Below are positions 25,855 through 34,576 of a stretch of DNA of 64,000 bases, one piece after another. Numbering within the stretch: position 1 is the stretch's first letter; each line of letters begins with the position of its first letter. The notes under the pieces were generated by a model that searched no databases, was not told the DNA's origin, and worked only from the letters and a program-made list of their open reading frames with translations. The DNA is from JBLIRR01 sp049472395. GTDB taxonomy: Bacteria > SZUA-182 > DTGQ01 > JBLIRR01. The DNA lies in NCBI GenBank assembly GCA_049472395.1, contig JBLIRR010000002.1:186001-250000 (forward strand), read 5' to 3'. The position numbers and the translations under genes were made by a program.

Positions 25855-27669
25855 TTAATCTTTACTGACTTCTCGGGGAATAGGGAACAGTATTTCAAAG
25901 GTCGTATGGCCGGGCCTGCTCTCTACACGGATTTCCCCCTTGTGCTTTTTAATTATGCCGGAGACAATAGAAAGCCCGAGGCCGGTCCCCTTTCCGATAT
26001 CTTTCGTCGTAAAAAAGGGATCGAATATTTTATCTTTCTTATCTTCCGGAATGCCGGTTCCATTATCAGTCACCGTAACCACTATTTGTTCATTCACCTT
26101 CATAGTGCGCACAATGATCTTTTCTTCATACTCCTCCCCCATTTCTTCTACAGCATCAATCGCGTTGGACAAAAGATTTGTCCATATCTGATGGATTTCA
26201 CTCGTGCAAGAAATTGTTGGCAGATTCGGATCGAACTCTGTGATTACGTTTGCCTTATGTTTCAGTTTATTTGTCAGCAAGGTTAAGGCAGTGGTAATGG
26301 ACTCATTAATCTGGGTTTTGACGGTTTTATCCTTATCAGTATATGCATAATATTTAAGTGCTTTTACGATTTCATCTATTTTTTGCGAGCTTGTCTCAAC
26401 GATTTTGATCGCCTGAGAGAAACTCCCTATAGCTTCAATGAGAGGGAATAATGTCCGGTTCTTAAAAAGGTTCCCGTATTCAATAATTTTGTGAGTATCC
26501 GTAAAATTGAGCTGGGCCAAAACACTCGTCATTTTCCTGTAATCATCGATGCCCTCATCTTTAAGAAGATTTTCAATACACCGAATTTCCTTGAGTGATA
26601 AACTTTTTGGCTTGCTTAGCGATATCTGTATAATATCGTGAAAGCATGCTGCGAGCTCTTTTCTGTCAATATCAGGGCCTTTTTTAAAAGATTCAACTAA
26701 ATCAAAAAATGTAAAAATTTTTTGTTTAAGAGTGCTCGCAATATTATAGATAGCACCTACAGGCGTATTGATTTCATGGGCAATCCCTGCGATAAGAATG
26801 CCAAGAGAAGCCATTTTCTCATTTAACACAAGCTGACTTTGGGTATTCTTGAGTTCTTCATATGCTTTATTGAGCTTGGCGGTTTTTGCCTCCAAATTTC
26901 TGTTATACTCCTCAATATCACGTTTTGATGTGATCAATTCAAAGGTCATCTGGTAAAAGGCCTGAGCCAATTGACCCAGCTCATCCTCTCCTACATCCAA
27001 AAGATCAATATCATAATTACCCTTCTTTATTTGATGGGTCATATCCATAAGACTGGCTAACCTCTGAAGAATAATTTTTCGTAAAATAAAAAATGAAGCA
27101 CCACAAGCTGCCATGAGTGTAAGCACTAAAATTGTAACTATCTGGAGGTCAAAAGCTGTTATAATGTTCTCCATGTCTTTAATAACGGGAACATTCAATA
27201 CAATCGCACCAATAGTAAAGGAATCTTGCATAATAGGACAGATTGATTTAATGCTATATTTATTCCTTTTAGAGCGTATAATCTTGTGCATCGGTACAGC
27301 GGAAGTCATGACTTTCTTTATATCGGGATCGTGTGTTATGGCTCCTATATTATTTGGGTCAATATCTACTCTATTTATAGAATTATTGTCATAGATGGAA
27401 ACTGATTGCACAATCGGATAATGTGCAGTATATTTATCAATAAGTTGATGAATAATGGCTTCATTTTTCGGACAATAGTCATAATTATATTCAATCTCAC
27501 GCACGAGAGAGGTCGTAAGGATTTTCATTGTGGCTATCTTTTGTTCCACAATATTTTTAAGAACCATACCTCTCATCATATATGCTGCCGATAATATGGC
27601 AATGGATAGAGCACAGGCTATCATTGCGATTATTTTAATTCGTATGGATAAAAATTCTATCTTTTTCAT
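25855..27669 (-). CDS. membrane sensor histidine kinase (HAMP - HisKA - HATPase)
   Basis: A 604-residue kinase. TM1 (about 10-32), a periplasmic sensor (about 33-170), TM2 (about 172-195) and HAMP (about 196-248) are followed by a coiled coil, then the HisKA box AGIAHEINTPVGAIYNI. A long insertion between the H-box and the catalytic domain (about 310-470) precedes the N-box Asn in LLSNAIDAVEEM, then DNGTGIPEDKKDKIFDPFFTTK and GLGLSIVSGI. The HEINTPVG box is typical of kinases that act on separate response regulators; none is adjacent. It lies directly upstream of the RsbW-like gene, so both kinases may be coexpressed. Confidence 0.9.
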   Translation of the reverse strand: MKKIEFLSIRIKIIAMIACALSIAILSAAYMMRGMVLKNIVEQKIATMKILTTSLVREIEYNYDYCPKNEAIIHQLIDKYTAHYPIVQSVSIYDNNSINRVDIDPNNIGAITHDPDIKKVMTSAVPMHKIIRSKRNKYSIKSICPIMQDSFTIGAIVLNVPVIKDMENIITAFDLQIVTILVLTLMAACGASFFILRKIILQRLASLMDMTHQIKKGNYDIDLLDVGEDELGQLAQAFYQMTFELITSKRDIEEYNRNLEAKTAKLNKAYEELKNTQSQLVLNEKMASLGILIAGIAHEINTPVGAIYNIASTLKQKIFTFFDLVESFKKGPDIDRKELAACFHDIIQISLSKPKSLSLKEIRCIENLLKDEGIDDYRKMTSVLAQLNFTDTHKIIEYGNLFKNRTLFPLIEAIGSFSQAIKIVETSSQKIDEIVKALKYYAYTDKDKTVKTQINESITTALTLLTNKLKHKANVITEFDPNLPTISCTSEIHQIWTNLLSNAIDAVEEMGEEYEEKIIVRTMKVNEQIVVTVTDNGTGIPEDKKDKIFDPFFTTKDIGKGTGLGLSIVSGIIKKHKGEIRVESRPGHTTFEILFPIPREVSKD

Positions 27670-27790
27670 GGCGCCAGAAAAGTAAAAACCTACCTCTATT
27701 GCTCTCTCCTATTTGCAGCACTTCTCAATTAATCATGAGAAAAGTATGGTTCCTTATCTCATTATCGGTAAATTTTTACTCCAGGAAGGG

Positions 27791-29593
27791 CTATTCTGCA
27801 CAAAACAATGATAATCCACGTGGATCAAATAAATATTCCAGAGAAGAATAGGCAGGGCCAAGTGCGTTTTTGATTATTTTTTGTAAAGTACGATCCATTT
27901 CTTCAGAAGAGGGTAGGGCTAACAAATTGTCAACATACGTCTCGGCCTCTTTATAATATAAATGAGATACGATCTCCTTGATGGCAGGAATATTATGTGA
28001 TGAGACTGAAAACCGGCGAAGCCCGAGGCCAACAAGAAGGATGGTGTATTGTGGCGAGCCTGCCATTTCTCCGCATATGGATATAGGTTTATTTTTCTTT
28101 GTGGCTGTGGCAATGGTTTTTTTTAGAAGATGAAGAAAGGCGGGCTCAAGAGGATTGTAAAGGTAATTTACATTAGGATTGTTTCTGTCTGCGGCAAGAA
28201 GATATTGGATAAGATCATTTGTGCCTATTGAAAGAAAATCAATCTCGCTCAAGTAATTTTCCAATTCCAATAATGCAAGTGGCACTTCAAAGAGCATGCC
28301 ACACCGAGGCAGGGGAACATTCAAATCAGTTGCTACCTCCTCAATGACTTTTTTGGCATCCCTCCATTCCCGCAAGGTTGATACCATAGGAATCATAATA
28401 GAGTAATCATGACTGCCAGCGGCCTTTATTATTGCAGACACATGGTCTCTAAAAAGCTCCTTTTGTTTAAGCAATATGCGTATCCCTCTCCACCCCAAGG
28501 ATGGATTTCGTTCTTTTGGAAATTCAGAAAAGCTCGGTATTTTATCCGCTCCTATATCAAGCAATCGAATAATAATTGATGTGTCCCCTGCTTTTTTAAA
28601 TATCTCTTCAAAGTATATTCTCTGTTCCTCTTCTGAGGGAAGTCCATCATAAAAATAATATAAATATTCGCTCCTTACCAATCCAATACTGTCAGCTCCG
28701 TATTGATGAGCATGATTCACATCATCGGGTAAGGAGACATTTCCTGCTACTTCAATCTTAATCCCATCTTTGGTAAATACCGGACCTTGCCATTTTCTGG
28801 CAAGCATCCGAACTGACTCATATATTACCTGATATGCTTTAAATGTTTTCAATCGATCTTTCGTGGGATTAAGATAGACTGATCCCTCTGAGGCATCTAA
28901 ATAAATCTGGCAATCCGGGTGTATGTACTGCATCATATTATGTATTCCTGAAATAAGTGGAATTTCATATGATCGAGCAAGAATAGTAGCATGTGATGTT
29001 GTCCCCGCATTTAAGGCGATGATTCCTCGTATCATCGACAGGTCATAAGAGAGGAGATCAGATGGAATAAATGTCCTTGGGATAATCATGACAACTGATT
29101 CATTAAACTTCCCTTTTTTTTCATTTCCGTTGATAAGTGAAACCAGTTTTTCACATATTTCAATCACATCACTCCCACGCTCCCTGAAGTAGTTGGTCTG
29201 TGCTTCCTCGAATCGTTTAATATAATTTTGTGAGACAACTTTTATTGCTGTTTCGAGTGTTACAAGCTGCATTGAGACAACTTCAACCACCTGACCAATG
29301 AATGTAGGATCATCAAGAATATAGATATATATGTTCAGGATAGAGGGGTCAACAGACAGATCATTATTATCGTGTGCCTGCACTGCATACTCCCTATAGA
29401 TCTCCTTTGCATGCTGTCTAATTTTATTAAAAAGAATGATCTGGCTTCCTACCTCATCTTTCGAAATAGGCTTCTTTTCGATTGGTCCTATCATTCTTCC
29501 TACAATAAAGGCTTTGCCCCATGCTTTTCCCGGCACAATAGGAACGCCTGTAAGCTTAATTTCACTCCGTATAGGTCGTAGCTTTTTTGACAT
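27791..29593 (-). CDS. ptsI: phosphoenolpyruvate-protein phosphotransferase (PTS enzyme I)
   Basis: About 600 residues, normal for enzyme I without a GAF domain. The N-terminal domain carries the phospho-His site in AGTTSHATILARS. The PEP-binding barrel has LVRSEYLYYF, LDIGADKIP, GWRGIRILL, IGTNDLIQYLLAADR and the active-site Cys in SICGEMAG. It moves phosphate from PEP to HPr in the cytosol. No HPr gene is in the window. The only PTS acceptor-like domain here is the EIIA module fused to the permease at 43295, so a regulatory rather than sugar-uptake PTS is possible. The start is uncertain: ATG 29593 fits homologues but has no close Shine-Dalgarno, and the frame is open to a TTG at 29629 preceded by AGAAGG. 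Confidence 0.92.
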   Translation of the reverse strand: MSKKLRPIRSEIKLTGVPIVPGKAWGKAFIVGRMIGPIEKKPISKDEVGSQIILFNKIRQHAKEIYREYAVQAHDNNDLSVDPSILNIYIYILDDPTFIGQVVEVVSMQLVTLETAIKVVSQNYIKRFEEAQTNYFRERGSDVIEICEKLVSLINGNEKKGKFNESVVMIIPRTFIPSDLLSYDLSMIRGIIALNAGTTSHATILARSYEIPLISGIHNMMQYIHPDCQIYLDASEGSVYLNPTKDRLKTFKAYQVIYESVRMLARKWQGPVFTKDGIKIEVAGNVSLPDDVNHAHQYGADSIGLVRSEYLYYFYDGLPSEEEQRIYFEEIFKKAGDTSIIIRLLDIGADKIPSFSEFPKERNPSLGWRGIRILLKQKELFRDHVSAIIKAAGSHDYSIMIPMVSTLREWRDAKKVIEEVATDLNVPLPRCGMLFEVPLALLELENYLSEIDFLSIGTNDLIQYLLAADRNNPNVNYLYNPLEPAFLHLLKKTIATATKKNKPISICGEMAGSPQYTILLVGLGLRRFSVSSHNIPAIKEIVSHLYYKEAETYVDNLLALPSSEEMDRTLQKIIKNALGPAYSSLEYLFDPRGLSLFCAE

Positions 29594-29743
29594 CGGACGA
29601 AATAATACTCTCCATAGCATTATGCACAAAAAAATAATTAACCTTCTCTCCTAACACTATACTATATAAATGAACAGGTTACAAGAAGATGAATAACGCC
29701 TGATTTGAGAGATTCTGATCCGAATATGTATTTTCAGAGCGGA

Positions 29744-30598
29744 TCAGGGGTCCTGAATTGATGGTTTTTTATCTATATGTAAAATGGGATCAATCACTCG
29801 GGAAAAAGCTCGTGCTGTTTCTGTTTGGGCAAAGTTAAACAGATAAGGTTCCCCCTCATCAGAGGAATTAACAATTTGTGAATCGATAGGAATACGCCCT
29901 AAAAAAGGCACTCCCATCTCTTTAGCCATATGGGCTCCTCCCCCTGTTTTAAAAATTTCCGTTATTGTACCGCAATGAGGGCACACAAAACCACTCATAT
30001 TCTCAATGACTCCAAGAATAGGAAGTGACAATTGATGACAGAATTGTATAGATTTTCTCACATCAGAGAGAGCAAGCTCTTGGGGGGTCGTTACAATTAC
30101 TGCCCTGATTCCGTTGCTTTTTTCCAGAAGCAGTTGCGCGACACTTAAAGGCTCATCTCCCGTTCCAGGGGGCGAATCCACAATAAGGAAATCCAATTCT
30201 CCCCACACAACATCTTCGAGGAATTGTTTTATAATCCCATATTTCATAGGTCCTCGCCAAATTACCGGCTCATCTTCTTTTTTTAAGAGGAAACCAATAG
30301 ACATCACCTTGATATTATCACTATAATCAAGGGGCATGATGCCGGTATCTGTTGCTATAATAGCTTTTTTACTCATATTGAGAAGCTTTGGTATACTGGG
30401 ACCATGAATATCGATATCTAAAATCCCTACTCGGTTATTCGCCATTGCGAGGGCCAATCCCATATTGACTGCCAAAGTGCTTTTCCCGACTCCCCCTTTT
30501 CCTGACAAGACGAGAATTTTATTTTTTATCCGGGACATTCTCTTACTAAGGACCTCCCCTGCGGGAAAGGAATGTTCTTGACTCTGATGTGTATTCAA
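29744..30598 (-). CDS. Mrp/NBP35-type P-loop ATPase (Fe-S carrier family)
   Basis: A 284-residue protein with a deviant Walker A (LSGKGGVGKSTLAVNMG), GILDIDIHGPS, SPPGTGDEPLS, and a C-terminal Cys pair (FVCPHCG) that binds a bridging Fe-S cluster in homodimers. The family transfers Fe-S clusters to target proteins. It lies downstream of a DUF5320 gene and a NifX-like gene on the same strand, a grouping often seen in anaerobes, and is probably in the transcript started by the sigma-54 promoter at 31615. The spacer of about 207 bases before it contains one arm of an inverted repeat, so a separate promoter is possible. Confidence 0.92.
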   Translation of the reverse strand: MNTHQSQEHSFPAGEVLSKRMSRIKNKILVLSGKGGVGKSTLAVNMGLALAMANNRVGILDIDIHGPSIPKLLNMSKKAIIATDTGIMPLDYSDNIKVMSIGFLLKKEDEPVIWRGPMKYGIIKQFLEDVVWGELDFLIVDSPPGTGDEPLSVAQLLLEKSNGIRAVIVTTPQELALSDVRKSIQFCHQLSLPILGVIENMSGFVCPHCGTITEIFKTGGGAHMAKEMGVPFLGRIPIDSQIVNSSDEGEPYLFNFAQTETARAFSRVIDPILHIDKKPSIQDP

Positions 30599-30729
30599 TG
30601 AATTTCTCTCCCTTGATTATTATCTTTTCATTACCAACTTCTTATTATATATCATACCTCGCTCTCCCTCGGCAATTCTGATTTTGAAATAAATCACATC
30701 TGACGTGTGGGATCACCCAAGAAAGCAAA

Positions 30730-30836
30730 TGAGGCGACAAAGATTATTATCCCCTTTCTTCAATTAATAAATATACGCGCTGTTATTTTTCCGGGTTAAA
30801 CTTTTTCATCGCGTTTCTCGTTTCTTTGTCGCCTCA
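30730..30836. repeat. 13-bp inverted repeat with 81-base spacer
   Basis: TGAGGCGACAAAG at 30730-30742 is exactly repeated on the other strand at 30824-30836. The right arm is inside the last codons of the DUF5320 gene. It could form a long hairpin between the DUF5320 and mrp genes; no function is evident. Confidence 0.5.
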
Positions 30837-31141
30837 CATCGCCTCTTTAAAAAATCCTTTCCCTTTCCCCCTTTTGGAATCACGAATGACTTTTTAGAAT
30901 ATACATCATTCCACCTTCCTGGCCAATCCCACATGCTTCTGACCCAACCAGGAAAGCCAGTCAAGTAAAAACATCGACGCCACCTCCATCTTCCTTTTGG
31001 CTTACCCGGGATTCCTCCATATAGTATGCTCTCAGGAAAAGGATGAGCAGAGGCAGGGTCATGATACTGTGGGCAATATCCCTCTGCTCTTCCTGACATT
31101 AATGCGCTCTCTATGGATTCCCTCCCTGCACCATGTGGCAT
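30806..31141 (-). CDS. DUF5320-like small protein
   Basis: About 111 residues. The N-terminus (MPHGAGRESIESALMSGRAE, then GYCPQYHDP) and the aromatic and Arg-rich middle (RWRWRRCFYLTGFPGW) match the pattern of DUF5320 proteins, which usually start MPxGDxTGP..GxMTGRxxGYC. The function is unknown; such genes occur beside Mrp ATPases and NifX-like proteins. The last 30 residues are basic and do not look like the family, and their DNA carries one arm of an inverted repeat, so the 3' end may have been extended by inserted repeat DNA. ATG 31141 is chosen from the family pattern, with AGAGGA just upstream; the frame is open to an ATG at 31195. Confidence 0.65.
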   Translation of the reverse strand: MPHGAGRESIESALMSGRAEGYCPQYHDPASAHPFPESILYGGIPGKPKGRWRWRRCFYLTGFPGWVRSMWDWPGRWNDVYSKKSFVIPKGGKGKDFLKRRCEATKKRETR

Positions 31142-31222
31142 TTTCCTCTTCTTTTCTTCTCTTAATATCTTATCCTTATTGCTTTTCTCCCTCATAACCC
31201 CTTTTTTGTGTAAGAATAAATT

Positions 31223-31588
31223 CTATTCCTCTTCCTGCCTCCATCGTTGTAAATATCCGCCAGGCATAAAGAACCGACTCTCATTTAATTTCCCCTGTTC
31301 ATAAGCCACAAGTACTTCTTCAACATCCCCAACAATCCCGGAAAGGACCTCTATCCCTAATGAAAATAGCTCTTTCATAAGCATCCCACTTATTCCTGCA
31401 CAAATAATAATCTCAATCCCTGCTTCTTTGAGTGTCTTGGCCCTTTCATGAAATTCAAGACCGCTGAGAATGATCTCTTTCCTGCTTTTTTTCATCCCCT
31501 CCTTGTCACCCTCAGCTATGACAAGTCTATGAGAAAAATCAAAAACAGGGGAAACTCGTGAATGATATATGGGTATTCCTATACGCAT
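31223..31588 (-). CDS. NifX/NafY-type dinitrogenase iron-molybdenum cofactor-binding-like protein
   Basis: A 121-residue protein of the NifX-like fold: MRIGIPIYHSRVSPVFDFSH at the start, GIEIIICAGISGMLMKEL in the middle, and VGDVEEVLVAYEQGKL near the end. Members bind metal-sulfur cofactors or clusters, often outside nitrogenase, in genomes that also carry Mrp ATPases. No nif genes are in the window. It is the first gene of the NifX-DUF5320-Mrp set. Its ATG lies only about 27 bases downstream of the -12 element of a strong sigma-54 promoter match, so the leader is very short but still contains GAGAGG. Confidence 0.8.
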   Translation of the reverse strand: MRIGIPIYHSRVSPVFDFSHRLVIAEGDKEGMKKSRKEIILSGLEFHERAKTLKEAGIEIIICAGISGMLMKELFSLGIEVLSGIVGDVEEVLVAYEQGKLNESRFFMPGGYLQRWRQEEE

Positions 31589-31614
31589 TTTTTGAATCCT
31601 CTCATTTATGATTT

Positions 31615-31630
31615 AGCAAGGTAAATGCCA
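31615..31630 (-). promoter_or_regulatory. sigma-54 promoter for the NifX-like operon
   Basis: On the minus strand the bases read TGGCAT-TTACC-TTGCT. GG and GC are 10 bases apart and both halves match the -24/-12 consensus (TGGCA-N5/6-TTGCW) well. It is placed immediately before the NifX-like gene and just downstream of a gene for a sigma-54 activator. Confidence 0.75.
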
Positions 31631-31708
31631 TAGCATTCATAAATTTTTTTTTCTTATATCATATTGAAAAGATGGGAAAAATAAAAAAGGCAACGTATTC
31701 AGGAAAGA

Positions 31709-31774
31709 CCCTCATTATTAGGTGAGGGAACAATTTGAACCTAAAAATAAGAAGACAGGGAACAAAATAGACCC
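31709..31774 (-). promoter_or_regulatory. candidate activator-binding region (palindrome and direct repeat) upstream of the sigma-54 promoter
   Basis: A palindrome, CCCTCA (31709-31714) with TGAGGG (31723-31728), lies about 80 bases upstream of the -24 box. GGGAACAA occurs at 31726-31733 and again at 31758-31765, 32 bases apart (about three helical turns), each followed by an A/T-rich triplet and a GACC or AACC element. This is where an enhancer for a sigma-54 activator would be expected. The palindrome could instead be the terminator of the activator gene. Confidence 0.5.
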
Positions 31775-33111
31775 TAATTTTCCTCTGTGCTAATTCCTAA
31801 TTTGATTATTTTCCGACGGAGAGTATTTTTATCAATCCCAAGCTCTCGGGCAGCAGCTACTCGACGCCAGTTGTGCCTTTTAAGCGCAGATATAAGCGCC
31901 CGTTTCTCAACTTCTTTAAGGGTAAGACCAGTCGAGATATGAAAGGATTCTTCGTGAGTTCTTAAATTCTCCGGCAGGTGGTCATGGTGTATCATATCCT
32001 CTTGGCAAAGGATAAAGGCGTGTTCAATGACATGTTCAAGCTCTCTCACATTTCCGGGCCAATCATACTGCATAAAGAGGGCGAGCGCATGGTCAGTAAT
32101 TCCCAAAATGGTTTTACTTTTAAGATGATTGAAGTGTTCAATAAAATACTCAACCAGGAGTGGGATATCTTCTTTTCTCTCTTTTAAAGGGGGAATAGAC
32201 AGCCTTATGACATTTATGCGGTAAAAAAGGTCCTCTCGAAAACGCCCCATCCGTAACTCATTTTGAAGATTTTTATTTGTAGCGGCAATTATTCTGACAT
32301 TTGCTTTCACAGTTGCTGTCGCCCCCAAAGGTTCATAGGCGCCATTTTGTAAAACACGCAGAAGACGCACCTGAAGAGCGGGGGAAATATCCCCTATTTC
32401 ATCTAAAAAGAGGGACCCTCCTTCTGCAAGGGCAAACCTTCCCGGTTTATCCCTGCGGGCATCGGTAAAGGCACCTGCCTTGTATCCGAAAAGTTCAGAT
32501 TCAAGAAGAGTATCTGGCAAAGCTGCGCAGTTAAGAACAATAAAGGGCATCTGTGCCCTTTTACTTAAGCGGTGTAGCGCCTGAGCAAGAAGCTCTTTTC
32601 CAGTACCACTCGCTCCCTCTATGAGGACGGTGCTATCACTTTCAGCCACTTGGGGCAAAATAGAAAAAATCTTTTGCATCGCATGATTGCGGCTGATAAT
32701 ATCCTCCAGTGTATATTGTTGACGAAGTTCTTTTCTTAATTCAATCACTTGGCGCAAATCCCGAAAGGATTCTACACCACCAATAATGTTCCCTTCCCCA
32801 TCTTTAAGAAGGGCCGTACTTACGCTAATGGGAATCTGATGTCCATCAGAGCGGATAATTGAAATAGGTTGATTGACGATCTGACGTCCTGTTTCCATAG
32901 TTCGCTTAAGTGCGCATGCAGTCTCACAAATATCAGCCCTAAAAACCTCACAACACAGTTTTCCGATAGCTTCTTTTCTCGGGACACCTGTTATATGCTC
33001 AGATGCACGATTAAACGTGGTGATCCTCCACTGGTCGTCAACAGTGAATACACCATCTGCGATACTATCCAGGATAACATCCCAGTGAGGAAAATTTTTA
33101 TTGTTCTCCAT
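31774..33111 (-). CDS. sigma-54-dependent activator with Cys-containing PAS domain and GAFTDA variant loop
   Basis: About 445 residues: PAS (about 8-125), AAA+ (about 140-375) and a Fis-type HTH (about 405-443, RVAAARELGIDKNTLRRKI). The PAS domain holds several Cys (KLCCEVFRADICETACALK), a pattern suited to redox or metal sensing. Walker A is EGASGTGKE and Walker B is GSLFLDEIGD. The sigma-54-contacting loop reads GAFTDA instead of GAFTGA; this variant occurs naturally in related PAS-type activators and does not by itself mean loss of function. ATG 33111 is preferred over the longer frame to 33198 because GAGAG lies 4 bases upstream and homologues start near there. It probably drives the adjacent promoter at 31615. 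Confidence 0.9.
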   Translation of the reverse strand: MENNKNFPHWDVILDSIADGVFTVDDQWRITTFNRASEHITGVPRKEAIGKLCCEVFRADICETACALKRTMETGRQIVNQPISIIRSDGHQIPISVSTALLKDGEGNIIGGVESFRDLRQVIELRKELRQQYTLEDIISRNHAMQKIFSILPQVAESDSTVLIEGASGTGKELLAQALHRLSKRAQMPFIVLNCAALPDTLLESELFGYKAGAFTDARRDKPGRFALAEGGSLFLDEIGDISPALQVRLLRVLQNGAYEPLGATATVKANVRIIAATNKNLQNELRMGRFREDLFYRINVIRLSIPPLKERKEDIPLLVEYFIEHFNHLKSKTILGITDHALALFMQYDWPGNVRELEHVIEHAFILCQEDMIHHDHLPENLRTHEESFHISTGLTLKEVEKRALISALKRHNWRRVAAARELGIDKNTLRRKIIKLGISTEEN

Positions 33112-33322
33112 TATTCTCTCAATAAATTTTATCAATTCTATTATTAACTCTACAATAAATTCTTTCTGCATGCAATAATTCAAATGAGAAGCCAGCACCC
33201 TTTCTTCACGATGATGCCTTACTCAAATAACGATTATTAAATTATGAAAAGAATAGAGAGAAATCAGTAATTAATATTTATAGCAGATTTACATATTGAG
33301 ATAGGGAAAAGGGGAAGCACTG

Positions 33323-34576
33323 ATGAAGTCTATTAAATTGTCCTACTGGCGTTTCAGGAAATGGTCGTCAAGTAGTCATAACATATTATTTACCCTTATC
33401 GCATTGACGCTTCTCACGGTCAATTATCTTTTTATTCGCAATCCAATTATTCAATTGGTCATTATTTTATCTTTAATTGTTTATTTTCTTCAACGAGATT
33501 TTCATAAATACTGGAAAATCACCTCGCTTGAATATTTAATTGATAAACTTAAACAGGTCAATAAAGATACTGAAATAATCCGCAAAGCAACAAAGATTGA
33601 TGAATTATTAGAAATCGCCCTAGAGAAGTTAACAGAAGATCTCCGTTTTGATCGAGCCTTTATTTTTCTCATAGAAGAAATCGATGGAAACAAGAGATTC
33701 TCAAGAATACTGGGAACTAAATTAAATGAACAAAAATTAACCGACGAGGTGTTTTCAACTGCTTCAGACAATATAATAACAAGAACAATTAAGACAAATC
33801 GGCCTTATATCATCTCAAGTGCTTCACGCGATGATCGAGTGGGAGAACAAATACGGGAACTTCTCAATTTACAGAGGTTTGCCACTGTGCCCTTAAGTTC
33901 AAAGGATAGTACCTTTGGCGTTGTTGTCGTCGATCAGGTGCGGTCAGCCTCAAATAAAGATAAAAAGAGAAAGGTTAATGTGAATGATTTAATATTATTA
34001 AATATCTTTGCCAATCAGATGGCAGTGACGATTGAAAATATTAAACTCTATGCCTCCCTTGAAGAAATGGCCATTAAAGATGGATTAACCACATTATATA
34101 ATTACCGCTACTTCCAACAGTTTATGAGAGAAGAAATTAATCGATTAAAACGGTATCGTGACAAGATTGAGGATTTCTCTATTATCTTAATGGATGTTGA
34201 TGATTTTAAACATTATAATGATACATGGGGTCATCAGGCTGGAGATGAAGTCTTGTTTACACTAGGGCGCATTTTTCTTCAGGAATCCCGTAAATCTGAT
34301 ATTGTGGCGAGATATGGGGGAGAAGAGTTTGTTATTCTTCTTCCCTTCACCCCGCTCGAAGATGCCCGACATCTGGCTGAGAGGATTCGTCAACGCGTTG
34401 AACAGTATCCATTCCTGCATGGGGATGAACAACCTTTGGGTAAAGTCAGTCTTAGCATTGGTATTGCTGAGTATCATCAAGAAGATAAAAATCAAGATGT
34501 TATTATCAAAAGAGCTGACGAAGAGCTTTACAGAGCAAAGGAAAGAGGGAAAAATTGTATATCTCCCCTCATCTAA
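33323..34576 (+). CDS. membrane GAF-GGDEF diguanylate cyclase
   Basis: A 417-residue protein with two close TM helices (about 22-58), a GAF domain (about 85-245) and a GGDEF domain (about 255-415). The active site is complete: DGLTTLYNYRYF, DVDDFKHYNDTWGHQAGDEVL and the signature RYGGEEFVILL, with the RKSD inhibitory site five residues before it. It should produce c-di-GMP at the membrane in response to a GAF ligand. AAAAGGGG precedes the ATG. Its end overlaps the convergent copA gene by 8 bases. It stands alone, so its targets are not indicated by neighbours. Confidence 0.92.
   Translation: MKSIKLSYWRFRKWSSSSHNILFTLIALTLLTVNYLFIRNPIIQLVIILSLIVYFLQRDFHKYWKITSLEYLIDKLKQVNKDTEIIRKATKIDELLEIALEKLTEDLRFDRAFIFLIEEIDGNKRFSRILGTKLNEQKLTDEVFSTASDNIITRTIKTNRPYIISSASRDDRVGEQIRELLNLQRFATVPLSSKDSTFGVVVVDQVRSASNKDKKRKVNVNDLILLNIFANQMAVTIENIKLYASLEEMAIKDGLTTLYNYRYFQQFMREEINRLKRYRDKIEDFSIILMDVDDFKHYNDTWGHQAGDEVLFTLGRIFLQESRKSDIVARYGGEEFVILLPFTPLEDARHLAERIRQRVEQYPFLHGDEQPLGKVSLSIGIAEYHQEDKNQDVIIKRADEELYRAKERGKNCISPLI

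Noticed and set aside
27722..27741. TTCTCA...TGAGAA hairpin after ptsI as a terminator
   Set aside because: There is no T tract after the stem on the minus strand; it is a weak AT-rich hairpin and may be chance.
30806..31195. DUF5320-like frame as a spurious ORF
   Set aside because: I considered dropping it, but the GYC, aromatic-Arg core and its neighbours fit the family, so it was kept at moderate confidence.
31223..31588. Evidence for nitrogen fixation
   Set aside because: The NifX-like protein is of the small stand-alone type and no nif structural or assembly genes accompany it.
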